DNA of 64,000 bases from Tractidigestivibacter montrealensis (GTDB taxonomy: Bacteria > Actinomycetota > Coriobacteriia > Coriobacteriales > Atopobiaceae), in the NCBI RefSeq assembly GCF_024741235.1, contig NZ_JANSKA010000001.1, forward strand, positions 186,001 through 250,000, in the 5' to 3' direction. The notes below the pieces were generated by a model. The model did not search any database and was not told the origin of the DNA. It worked only from the letters and a program-made list of their open reading frames with translations. Position numbers and translations under genes: made by a program. Below, piece by piece: positions 16,506-24,318 of the stretch; positions within the stretch are counted from its first letter, which is position 1, and the number at the start of each line of letters is the position of its first letter.

Positions 16506-17522
16506 ATGGCCATCACGTTCGAAGGCTACGAGCGCCGCATCGCCCAGATCAACAAGGCGTGCGAGCAGTACGGCATCAAGGACCTCGAGGAGGCCCTCAA
16601 GCTCTGCACCGACCGTGGCTTCAACCCCTATGACATCACCACCGGCATCCAGTCCATCGCGTTCGAGAACGCAAAGTGGGCCTATACCCTGGGCTGCGCC
16701 ATCGCGCTGAAGAAGGCCGAGAAGGGCGAGGTCACCACGGCCTCCGAGGCTGCCGCCGCCATCGGCGAGGGCCTGCAGGCCTTCTGCGTCCCCGGCTCCG
16801 TCGCCGACGACCGCAAGGTCGGCCTTGGCCACGGCAACCTGGGCGCCATGCTCCTTGGTGAGGACACCGAGTGCTTCGCATTCCTGGCTGGCCACGAGTC
16901 CTTCGCTGCTGCCGAGGGCGCCATCGGCATTGCCAACAACGCCAACAAGGCCCGCAAGAAGCCGCTCCGCGTCATCCTGAACGGTCTGGGCAAGGACGCC
17001 GCGCAGATCATCGCCCGCATCAACGGCTTCACCTACGTGAAGACGCAGTTCGACTACTACACGAGCGAGCTCAAGATCGTCGAGACGATCCCCTACTCCG
17101 ACGGCCCGCGCGCCAAGGTCAACTGCTACGGCGCCGACGACGTCCGCGAGGGCGTGGCCATCATGTGGCACGAGAACGTCGACATCTCGATCACCGGCAA
17201 CTCCACCAACCCCACCCGCTTCCAGCACCCCGTCGCGGGCACCTACTTCAAGGAGCGCGTGCTTGCCGGCAAGAAGTACTTCTCCGTGGCGTCGGGCGGC
17301 GGCACCGGTCGTACGCTGCACCCGGACAACATGGCTGCCGGCCCCGCCTCCTACGGCATGACCGACACCATGGGCCGCATGCACTCCAGCGCGCAGTTCG
17401 CCGGCTCCAGCTCCGTGCCTGCGCACGTCGACATGATGGGTCTCATCGGCATGGGCAACAACCCCATGGTCGGCTGCACCGTTGCGTGCGCCGTCGCCGT
17501 TGAGGAGTCCCTCAAGAAGTAG
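16506..17522 (+). CDS. GGGtGRT family protein
   Basis: A 338-residue protein named after its motif, seen here as GGGTGRT at residues 264-270. Its biochemical role is not established; partners are NifU-like proteins, as here. Other notable segments are the His- and Gly-rich VGLGHGNLGAMLLGEDTE near 108 and MMGLIGMGNNPMVGCTVACAVA near the C-terminus. The high use of C-ending codons suggests strong expression. A terminator follows 62 bases after the stop, so the pair is a two-gene unit. Confidence 0.85.
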   Translation: MAITFEGYERRIAQINKACEQYGIKDLEEALKLCTDRGFNPYDITTGIQSIAFENAKWAYTLGCAIALKKAEKGEVTTASEAAAAIGEGLQAFCVPGSVADDRKVGLGHGNLGAMLLGEDTECFAFLAGHESFAAAEGAIGIANNANKARKKPLRVILNGLGKDAAQIIARINGFTYVKTQFDYYTSELKIVETIPYSDGPRAKVNCYGADDVREGVAIMWHENVDISITGNSTNPTRFQHPVAGTYFKERVLAGKKYFSVASGGGTGRTLHPDNMAAGPASYGMTDTMGRMHSSAQFAGSSSVPAHVDMMGLIGMGNNPMVGCTVACAVAVEESLKK

Positions 17523-17583
17523 GCTTGCGCCTCTCGGCAGGCTTGCGCTTCTCGGCATCGCTCTTTGCGCTGCACGGTTTTCG

Positions 17584-17617
17584 GGGCCGTCACCTTTGGG
17601 TGGCGGCCCTGTTGTTG
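17584..17617 (+). terminator. Terminator of the NifU-like/GGGtGRT operon
   Basis: Eleven-base-pair stem (17584-17594 with 17599-17609, one G-T wobble) with a TTTG loop, followed by a T-rich TGTTGTTGT tail. Confidence 0.7.
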
Positions 17618-17801
17618 TATGCGCGGGATTCTCGCCTACGTGATTTGGAGGCGCCTTTCTCCAAATCCTCGTGACTTATGCGTTTCTCTCGCAGAAATAC
17701 GTAAATATCCTCATTCTGTTCCGTAACCGGTATGATTCTTGCTGCGAACGGCAGATTCATCTCCACATCCATCACAGGCAGCACAGCGAGAAGGAGCCTC
17801 C

Positions 17802-18527
17802 ATGCCCTACAACATCCTTGCCGAGTTTGGGAGTACAGCCCTCATGATCATATTTGGTGTTGGCGTCCACTGCGACACCGTGCTCAAGGGGACCAAGTAC
17901 CAGGGCTCCGGTCACATGTTCGCCATCACCACGTGGTCGTTTGGCATCTCGGTGTGCCTCTTCATCTTTGGCGGCTCAATCTGCATGAACCCCGCCATGG
18001 CGCTTGCGCAGTGCATCCTTGGCCTGGTTCCCTGGGAGATGTTCGTCCCGTATGTGATTGCCGAGATGCTCGGCGGCTTTGTGGGTGCCGTTGCCGCGTG
18101 GTTCATGTACAAGGACGAGTTCAAGGACTCCGAGGGCGTGGTTGACCCCATTGCCCAGCGCAATATCTTCTCGACCAACCCCACCAGGAACAACCTGCCC
18201 CACGACTTCTTCTGCGAGGCGTTCTGCACGTTCTTCTTCATCTCGGGCATTCTCGCCATCGCGCACTACGCCGGCGACAACCTGCTGCTGTGCGCCATCT
18301 GCGTTGGACTTCTGGTGTGGGCCGTTGGCATGGGCATGGGCGGCATCACCGGCTTTGCCATGAACCAGGCGCGCGACCTTGGCCCCCGCATGGCCTACCA
18401 GGTGCTGCCCATCAAGAACAAGGCCGACAACAACTGGAAGTACGGCCTCACCGTCCCAGGCCTCGCGCCATTTGTGGGCGCGACGGTGGCCGCGCTCTTC
18501 GTGCACGGGTTCCTCGGCATCTTCTAG
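17802..18527 (+). CDS. MIP family channel (aquaporin/glycerol facilitator type)
   Basis: A 241-residue six-helix channel protein. The first half-helix motif is intact, MNPAMALAQ with NPA at 63-65. The second reads MNQARDLGPR (188-196): the proline of the usual NPA is glutamine, while the pore Arg and the DLGP context are kept. The ARDLGP stretch is typical of glycerol facilitators. ATG 17802 follows GAGAAGGAG. It stands alone, with its own terminator at 18556. Water, glycerol or another small neutral solute is plausible; the altered NPA makes selectivity uncertain. Confidence 0.85.
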   Translation: MPYNILAEFGSTALMIIFGVGVHCDTVLKGTKYQGSGHMFAITTWSFGISVCLFIFGGSICMNPAMALAQCILGLVPWEMFVPYVIAEMLGGFVGAVAAWFMYKDEFKDSEGVVDPIAQRNIFSTNPTRNNLPHDFFCEAFCTFFFISGILAIAHYAGDNLLLCAICVGLLVWAVGMGMGGITGFAMNQARDLGPRMAYQVLPIKNKADNNWKYGLTVPGLAPFVGATVAALFVHGFLGIF

Positions 18528-18555
18528 AAGCCAGAACATAGCGAGAACCGCAACG

Positions 18556-18590
18556 CGGCCGGCCCCCTCTGGGTGCCGGCCGTACTCTTT
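18556..18590 (+). terminator. Terminator of the MIP channel gene
   Basis: Perfect 8-bp stem CGGCCGGC/GCCGGCCG (18556-18563 and 18575-18582) followed by TACTCTTT. Confidence 0.65.
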
Positions 18591-18625
18591 GCCGTTGCGC
18601 CCCTCTCCCCCAATCTCCCATCTCC

Positions 18626-18708
18626 CGTTCTTTATCGGCATCTAAGAATCGTGCTGACTGCGACCTGCGGAAACGTCACGTTCGAATCTCAACAACCGCT
18701 AAAGAACG
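18626..18708. repeat. Hairpin repeat family 2, copy 1
   Basis: Nine-base perfect arms CGTTCTTTA and TAAAGAACG enclose a loop that contains CGACCTGCGGAAACG, the sequence shared with the hairpins at 18932-19000 and 30137-30220. It lies in the gene-free stretch 18528-19075. Confidence 0.55.
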
Positions 18709-18723
18709 ACTGGGCGGATGGAT

Positions 18724-18742
18724 GGGTAGGTGGGTGGGTGGG
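18724..18742 (+). other. G-quadruplex candidate
   Basis: Four GGG runs at 18724-18726, 18732-18734, 18736-18738 and 18740-18742, with loops of five, one and one bases. Short loops favour a stable parallel quadruplex. It is intergenic, between the MIP channel and murI, amid several hairpin repeats. Confidence 0.5.
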
Positions 18743-18801
18743 TGAGGCCCCCTCAGCTTCGTCCGTGGCCTCGCCTCGGGGCATCGGGTCTTCTCGGTAG
18801 A

Positions 18802-18880
18802 AATTATTGCGCGAAATTCCTTGATGTAGTGGTTGCCAACTGGGCGAACGTTCTATTGACGAGGAATATCGCGCAATAAC
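18802..18880. repeat. Imperfect inverted repeat with TTATTGCGCG arms
   Basis: Arms of about 20 bases (18802-18821 and 18861-18880) share the core TTATTGCGCG and ATTCCT blocks and match at about 17 of 20 positions, with a loop of about 40 bases. Intergenic; function unknown. Confidence 0.5.
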
Positions 18881-18931
18881 AACGAGCGGCGGCCAATACT
18901 TGCTCCGGGCATAACTGCCAGCCGCAAAGTT

Positions 18932-19014
18932 TAGCTCCCTTTCTTAAAACCGGTGCTCGTTACCTGCGGAAACGCAACGGCAGTTTAAGAAAAGGAGCTA
19001 TTCTCTGCAGAGAA
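18932..19014. repeat. Hairpin repeat family 2, copy 2
   Basis: Arms at 18932-18950 and 18982-19000 (AGGAGCTA end, about 16 of 19 paired) flank a loop with ACCTGCGGAAACGCAACGG. A perfect 14-bp palindrome, TTCTCTGCAGAGAA, follows at 19001-19014. The rest of 18528-19075 shows no gene. Confidence 0.6.
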
Positions 19015-19075
19015 GGACGTTGGGCAAGTTGCAGAGAGGGGCGTTGGAAGAGGCGCCCTCGCCGTACGCAGGCCC

Positions 19076-19855
19076 CTAGCGTCGCGCCAGCTCGAAGATC
19101 CGCTGGTAGATCGCCAGCTCATCCGGGGTATCGATGCTTGAGCGAAGCTCCACGCTCCCCTCCTGGGAATCCGGGGCGAGAAGGCCTGCCGCCTCAAGGC
19201 GCCGGCGCGTCTCTCGCGCCGTGCCCTCTCCACCGTCAAAGAGCGGCACGTCACCCATGACCTCGCGGATCTGCTCGCGAATCAGCGGGTAGTGCGTGCA
19301 GCCGAGAACCACCGAGTCGACCTTGCCGCGCCACGGACCAAGGTAGCGCTCGAGCAGCTCGTGGATTGCGGGCGACGCGGGGTCGCCCTTCTCGATGAGG
19401 TCGGCCAGCCCCACGCATGGCACCTCGATGACCTCGGAATCCGCGCCCCAGCGGTCCTCGAGACGCTGGAACTTTCCCAGCCGCAGCGTGGCCGCCGTGG
19501 CCATCACCAGAATGCGGCGGTGCTGCGGCGCGAGCGTTGCCGGTTTGAGTGCCGGCTCCACGCCAATCACGGGAATGGTGGGGTACTCCGTGCGCAACGC
19601 CTGCGCGGCTACGGAGGTGGCGGTGTTGCAGGCGATGACCAGCGCCTTTGCGCCCTGGTCCACAAGCGAAGCGGCAATGCGCCGCGAGAGCTCCAGGACC
19701 TCCTCGGGGGGCTTGTCACCATAGGGCGCATGGGCAGAGTCGCCAAAGAAGACAAAGCGCTCGTGCGGCAGCTCGGCGACAAGGCACCCCAGCACCGTGA
19801 GGCCGCCCACTCCCGAGTCGAACACCCCCACAAAACCTTTGTCCTGCTCCGCCAT
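19076..19855 (-). CDS. murI: Glutamate racemase
   Basis: Makes D-glutamate for peptidoglycan. The 259-residue protein has the N-terminal VFDSGVGGLTVL motif, the first catalytic cysteine in ACNTATS (near 76) and the second in LGCTHYPL (near 187), and YGDKP near 46. Length is normal. ATG 19855 follows GGGGAGGAACGC. It is divergent from the FKBP gene, with 122 bases between the two starts for both promoters. Confidence 0.95.
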   Translation of the reverse strand: MAEQDKGFVGVFDSGVGGLTVLGCLVAELPHERFVFFGDSAHAPYGDKPPEEVLELSRRIAASLVDQGAKALVIACNTATSVAAQALRTEYPTIPVIGVEPALKPATLAPQHRRILVMATAATLRLGKFQRLEDRWGADSEVIEVPCVGLADLIEKGDPASPAIHELLERYLGPWRGKVDSVVLGCTHYPLIREQIREVMGDVPLFDGGEGTARETRRRLEAAGLLAPDSQEGSVELRSSIDTPDELAIYQRIFELARR

Positions 19856-19977
19856 GCGTTCCTCCCCACGATACCTGCATGGAACCAGTATGCCACTCGC
19901 AGCCGCAGGTATTGTGGCGTAGAGTTGTTGCCATTGCAGCCACAAGCGGCCGTGCGCGGCCGCCCCAAGGAGGACCC

Positions 19978-20406
19978 ATGAGCAACGCAGGCAAGAAGGT
20001 CAAGGTGCACTATGTTGGTACCCTCGACGACGGCACCAAGTTCGACTCGTCCCGCGACCGCAACGAACCGCTGGCCTTCACGTGCATGGCAGGCCAGATG
20101 ATCAAGGGCTTTGACGCCGCCGTCGACCAGATGACCGTCGGCGAGACGAGAAACGTCCACATCCCCGCCGCCGAGGCCTATGGCGAGAGGCGCGAGGACC
20201 TCGTCCAGACACTTCCCATCGCGATGATGCCCGGAGCCGAGAAGCTCTCGGTGGGCGACCACGTGACGCTGGCCACCCCCTCTGGCCAGCCCTTCCCCGC
20301 CCTGGTCGCGGCCAAGGACGACACCAACATCACGTTCGACCTCAACCACGAGATGGCCGGCAAGGACCTCAACTTCGAGATCGAGCTCCTCGAGGTGGAG
20401 GAGTAG
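19978..20406 (+). CDS. FKBP-type peptidyl-prolyl isomerase (SlyD-like)
   Basis: A 142-residue cytoplasmic prolyl isomerase/chaperone. The FKBP half motifs VHYVGTLDDGTKFDSS and FDAAVDQMTVGE are present, with an inserted flap (about 65-125) as in SlyD, ending in FDLNHEMAGKDLNFEIEL, the SlyD-type closing segment. Unlike E. coli SlyD, there is no His/Cys-rich metal-binding tail. ATG 19978 follows AAGGAGGACCC. A strong hairpin lies after it. Confidence 0.88.
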   Translation: MSNAGKKVKVHYVGTLDDGTKFDSSRDRNEPLAFTCMAGQMIKGFDAAVDQMTVGETRNVHIPAAEAYGERREDLVQTLPIAMMPGAEKLSVGDHVTLATPSGQPFPALVAAKDDTNITFDLNHEMAGKDLNFEIELLEVEE

Positions 20407-20473
20407 TTCTCGCCACGCCCGGCGGCAGCGCACGATGCCCAAAGACACACTCCGTACGAGAACCCCGCAATAG

Positions 20474-20510
20474 CTCGCCCTCTGGCGCCGGATTGACGCC
20501 AGAGGGCGAG
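20474..20510. terminator. Hairpin between convergent FKBP and hydrogenase genes
   Basis: Perfect 14-bp stem CTCGCCCTCTGGCG with CGCCAGAGGGCGAG (20474-20487, 20497-20510) and a nine-base loop. The T-run is weak on both sides (TTGCCGT on the plus strand). Its position suggests a bidirectional transcription stop. Confidence 0.6.
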
Positions 20511-20554
20511 TTGCCGTAAAAGCCGTAAAGTACCCTGCAACCTAGCCGCAGCGC

Positions 20555-22288
20555 CTATGCCTCTCTCGGCATCTTCCACGCGTGCTGGTTGGTGTGGAGC
20601 AGCTCCTCCGCGCGCTCGGAGAGCGGCGCACCCAGGTAGTCGCGGTAGACCGCCTGGATCGCAGGGTTCTCGTGGCTGCGGCGCAGCTTGGCCACGCGGT
20701 CAAGGCCCCACAGGACGTCGCCGCGGACGCCCGCGAGCTCCTCGCCATCGTGGATAGGCAGACCGCCGCCGCCAGAGCAGCCTCCCGGGCACGCCATGAT
20801 CTCGACAAAGTCGTAGGAGACCTCGCCGGCCTCGAGCGCGTTGAGCAGCCGGTTGGCGTTGCCCAGCCCGCTCGCCACAGCCACGCGAAGGGTGGTGCCA
20901 GCAATGTCGAAGCTGGCCTCCTTCCAGCCGTCGAGGCCGCGCACGTCCTTGAACGCGTCGGCGTCGCAGTTCTCGCCCGTGACCAGGTAGTATGCCGAGC
21001 GCAGCGCAGCCTCCATGACGCCGCCAGTAGCGCCAAAGATCACGCCGGCACCCGTTGCCGTGCCAAGTGGCTGGTCAAAGTCCGTCTCGGCAAGCGAGAA
21101 GACGTCGATGTGCTCGGCGCGGATCATGCGGTCCACCTCGCGCACCGTGAGCGACACATCCACGTCGGGGTCACCGCAGGCGTCGTTCAGCACGGGAATG
21201 TCGACCTCGGCCTTCTTGGCCAGGCAGGGCATGATCTCCACACAGAAGATGCGGTGCGGGTCGACGCCCAGAAGCTCGGCGTAGTAGCTCTTGGCTATGG
21301 CGCCAAACATCTGGCCGGGCGACTTTGAGGTGGAGAGTTGGTCGGTGAAGCGGGGGTGGCGCGCCTTGCAGTAGCGCACCCAGCCGGGGCAGCAGCTCGT
21401 GAACATGGGGAACTTGACGCCCTCGGGGTGCTTCAGGTGCTCCACCAGCTCGGAGCCCTCCTCCATGATGGTGAGGTCAGCCGAGAAGTCCGTGTCAAAC
21501 ACGTAGTCGAAGCCCATCCCCTTGAGCGCGGTAACCAGGCGCTGCGCGGTGGCCTTCTCGCGCGGCAGGCCGAAGGGCTCTCCCCAGGCGGTGCGCACGG
21601 CGGGCGCCACCTGCACCACCACAATCTTCTCGGGGTCCGCCAGGGCGTCGAAGACGCGGTCGGTGTCGTCGCGCTCGCGGAGCGCCCCAGTGGGGCAGTG
21701 GGTGATGCACTGGCCGCAGAGGGCGCAGTCGGAGTCCTCGATCAAGCCGCCGCCGCGAACGCCCACGCAGGTGTGGCTCGAGCGGTTGGTGAGGTCCCAG
21801 ATGCCCTCGGCTTGGACCTTCTCGCACACCTGGATACAGCGCAGGCAGTTGATGCACTTGTCGTTGTTGCGGATGAGCGGGAAGTCCTGGTTCCAGGGCT
21901 GGTGCGGGAGGTGCTTGGTGTAGGGAAGGCTCGTGATGCCAAGGTCGTTGGCAACCGTCTGCAGCGTGCAGTTGCCGGAGCGCACGCAGCTCGTGCACTC
22001 GGAGTCGTGCTGCGAGAGGAGAAACTCCACGTTGGCCTTGCGAGCCATGCGCACCTTGGGGCTGTTGGTGCGCACCACCATGCCGTCGAGCACGGTGTTG
22101 TTGCAGGCCGCCACCAGCTGGTCGATGCCCTCGATCTCGACCACACACGCCCTGCACGCACCGATCTCGTTGATGTCGCGCAGGAAGCACAAGGTTGGGA
22201 TGTTGATGTTCACGGACCTGGCCGCATCCAGGATGGATGTGTGCTCCGGGACCGTGACCTGCTTGCCGTCGATAGTAAGGGTTACCAC
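20555..22288 (-). CDS. hydA: [FeFe] hydrogenase, group A type
   Basis: Catalyses 2H+ + 2e- = H2. In the 577-residue protein an N-terminal [2Fe-2S] plant-ferredoxin-like domain (CFLRDINEIGACRAC, near 34-48) comes first. A His/Cys [4Fe-4S] site (HDSECTSCVRSGNC) and two [4Fe-4S] ferredoxin motifs (CINCLRCIQVC, CALCGQCITHC) follow. The H-cluster domain then has all three signatures: TSCCPGW, MPCLAKKAE and ACPGGCSGGGG. I chose the GTG at 22288, preceded by GGGGGGAGG; it overlaps the stop of the upstream flavoprotein by seven bases (GTGGTAA). That overlap and the NuoF-type piece upstream suggest NAD(P)H- and ferredoxin-linked electron flow. Maturases HydEFG are not in the window. Confidence 0.93.
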   Translation of the reverse strand: MVTLTIDGKQVTVPEHTSILDAARSVNINIPTLCFLRDINEIGACRACVVEIEGIDQLVAACNNTVLDGMVVRTNSPKVRMARKANVEFLLSQHDSECTSCVRSGNCTLQTVANDLGITSLPYTKHLPHQPWNQDFPLIRNNDKCINCLRCIQVCEKVQAEGIWDLTNRSSHTCVGVRGGGLIEDSDCALCGQCITHCPTGALRERDDTDRVFDALADPEKIVVVQVAPAVRTAWGEPFGLPREKATAQRLVTALKGMGFDYVFDTDFSADLTIMEEGSELVEHLKHPEGVKFPMFTSCCPGWVRYCKARHPRFTDQLSTSKSPGQMFGAIAKSYYAELLGVDPHRIFCVEIMPCLAKKAEVDIPVLNDACGDPDVDVSLTVREVDRMIRAEHIDVFSLAETDFDQPLGTATGAGVIFGATGGVMEAALRSAYYLVTGENCDADAFKDVRGLDGWKEASFDIAGTTLRVAVASGLGNANRLLNALEAGEVSYDFVEIMACPGGCSGGGGLPIHDGEELAGVRGDVLWGLDRVAKLRRSHENPAIQAVYRDYLGAPLSERAEELLHTNQHAWKMPREA

Positions 22289-24102
22289 TGCTCGATCCTC
22301 CCCCCGCGGAACGCACCAAAGCCAAAGTGATCGCACCTCAGGCACCTCGACGCCTCCTGGTGGGCCTCTTCCTCGGTGAGCCCGTTCTCGATGAGGTCAA
22401 AGTCGCGCTTGCGATCCTCGGCCTCGCGCAGCGTCATCTCGCACCTGGCGCAGCTCGTCTTGCCCTTGAACTGCACGGGCGGCAGGTCCACGTCGAGCAT
22501 GACCTGGTGGTTGAAGCCCAGGTAGTTGTCGATGTTGCCCGCGGCGACCTTGCCTGCGTTGACGGCGCGGATAACCGTGGCGGGACCACTCTGGCAGTCG
22601 CCGCCCGAGAAGACGCCCTCCATGCCGGGCACGGCGGAGTCCTCCCCCACGTCAATGCGCCCGCGCTTGCAGGGCACGCCCTGCTCCTCGAAGGGCCCGG
22701 ACTCGATGGCCTGGCCAATGGCAACCACCACGCGCTCGCAGGGGATGACCTCCTCGGGGGCGTCCGCCTCCCGCGGGGCAAAGCGACCGCGAGAAAGGCC
22801 GCCAATAATCTGGCGCTGCACGCGCAGGCCAGTGACGTAGCCGTCCTGAGACTCGATGGCGATGGGCGCGTGGAGCTCGAGGAGCTCGCAGCCCTCGGCC
22901 TTGGCGCCTGCGATCTCCTCGTCCTGGGCCGTCATGTCGGCGACGCGGCGGCGGTAAACGATGGTGACCTTCTTGGCGCCCAGGCGAATGGCGGAGCGTG
23001 CCACGTCCATGGCCACGTTGCCGCCGCCAATCACGCAGACGCGCTCGTGCGAGAAGTCCGGGCGGACCTCGTCACCCAGGGCACGCAGCATCTCGACGGC
23101 GGAGAGCACGCCCACCGAGTCCTCCCCCGGAAGTCCCAGCTTGCGGTCGAGGTGGGCACCGATGGCCAGGTAAACGGAATCATAGTCTTTGCGCAGCGCA
23201 GCGAGGTCCTCGACCTTGGTGTCGCACTTCACCTGGATGCCGCAGTCGAGAATCCACTGGATCTCGGCGTCGAGGCGCTCGTGGGGCAGACGGTAGTTTG
23301 GGATGCCATAACGCAGCATGCCGCCCAGCTTGTGGCGCGCCTCATAGATGGTGACGTCGTGGCCCATGACCGAGAGATAGTACGCGCACGAAAGGCCCGC
23401 GGGGCCACCGCCCACCACGGCAACGCGCTTGCCGGTCTTCTCGGCCATGTTGGGACGGTAGTCCGTCTCCATGTGGTCGACGGCATAACGCTTGAGGCCG
23501 CGGATGTTCATGGGGTCGTCGACCATGCCGCGGCGACAGTTCATCTCGCAGGGGTGCTCGCAGACATAGCCGCAGACCAGGGGCAACGGGTTGTCCTTGC
23601 GAATGAGACGGACAGCGTCCGTGTAGCGGCGCGCCTCCACCAGGCTGATGTAGCCAGGGATGTCCACGCCCGCCGGGCAGCCGGAGACGCAGGGCACGAG
23701 CTGGCTCTGCGTGAAGCCGCAGGCGTGCTTTTGGACGTGGTGCTCGAAGTCGTCGCGGAAGCCGCGAATAGCGGTAAGCGCCATGTCGCCGGCCTCGTAG
23801 CCAATGGCGCAGTCAGCCGAGAGGTAGATTGTGCGCGCCGTGCGCTCGATGAGGTCGAGCGTGTGCTCGTCCGCGCGGTTCTCCAGGACGTCGTTCAAAA
23901 GGTCCGAGAGAGCGCGCAGGCCAACGCGGCAGGGCGTGCACTTGCCGCAGCTCTGCGTGGCGCACATGTTGACGTAAGCCGCGGTGAACTCCACCGGGCA
24001 GGGAGCGAGCGAGCTAACCGCAAGGCGCCTGCCAAGCGCCTCGTGCAGGCTGTCCATGACGGCCTGGGCCTCGCTACGCTGCATCACATGAAGCCTAGCC
24101 AT
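22282..24102 (-). CDS. NuoF-type Fe-S domain fused to GltD/NfnB-like flavoprotein, hydrogenase partner
   Basis: A 606-residue electron-transfer subunit. Residues about 1-110 resemble only the C-terminal Fe-S part of NuoF/HydB: SCGKCTPCRVG plus a fourth cysteine in SADCAIG. The FMN/NADH domain of NuoF is absent. From about 125 it is a glutamate-synthase-small-subunit-like module: cysteine motifs CVSGCPAG and CGYVCEHPCEMNC, FAD loop VVGGGPAGLS near 229, and NAD(P) loop VIGGGNVAMD near 363. A C-terminal CARC...CLRCD cysteine cluster follows. ATG 24102 has GGAGAGG upstream. With hydA it forms a two-gene operon. Coupling of NAD(P)H, ferredoxin and H2, possibly by bifurcation, is inference. Confidence 0.85.
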   Translation of the reverse strand: MARLHVMQRSEAQAVMDSLHEALGRRLAVSSLAPCPVEFTAAYVNMCATQSCGKCTPCRVGLRALSDLLNDVLENRADEHTLDLIERTARTIYLSADCAIGYEAGDMALTAIRGFRDDFEHHVQKHACGFTQSQLVPCVSGCPAGVDIPGYISLVEARRYTDAVRLIRKDNPLPLVCGYVCEHPCEMNCRRGMVDDPMNIRGLKRYAVDHMETDYRPNMAEKTGKRVAVVGGGPAGLSCAYYLSVMGHDVTIYEARHKLGGMLRYGIPNYRLPHERLDAEIQWILDCGIQVKCDTKVEDLAALRKDYDSVYLAIGAHLDRKLGLPGEDSVGVLSAVEMLRALGDEVRPDFSHERVCVIGGGNVAMDVARSAIRLGAKKVTIVYRRRVADMTAQDEEIAGAKAEGCELLELHAPIAIESQDGYVTGLRVQRQIIGGLSRGRFAPREADAPEEVIPCERVVVAIGQAIESGPFEEQGVPCKRGRIDVGEDSAVPGMEGVFSGGDCQSGPATVIRAVNAGKVAAGNIDNYLGFNHQVMLDVDLPPVQFKGKTSCARCEMTLREAEDRKRDFDLIENGLTEEEAHQEASRCLRCDHFGFGAFRGGRIEQW

Positions 24103-24130
24103 AAGGTCCTCTCCTTGTCTTGGTCGTCCG

Positions 24131-24150
24131 GCCTGGGTCCCCACCCAGGC
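24131..24150 (-). other. Short hairpin upstream of the hydrogenase operon
   Basis: Perfect 8-bp arms GCCTGGGT and ACCCAGGC around CCCC, 28 bases before the flavoprotein start at 24102. It could shape the mRNA leader. The rest of the spacer 24103-24318 shows no recognisable feature. Confidence 0.35.
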
Positions 24151-24318
24151 GGGCGCATAACGTTTCAAGTTTCCCGGCTGACGGAGCCACGCCAACCGTC
24201 AATCCGCGAACGGTAGGAAGAGAGTGGCGGACGCTCGCGCCCACCCCTCTGAATGGTGTTTTCTTGTCGCCATGCGGATGTTTTGCACATACCAGTGACA
24301 AGAGAAACGCAGGCTCCC

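Noticed and set aside
18655-18700. tRNA-like T-loop (GTTCGAATC)
   Set aside because: The bases on each side do not pair into a T-arm, and no acceptor or anticodon arm can be drawn.
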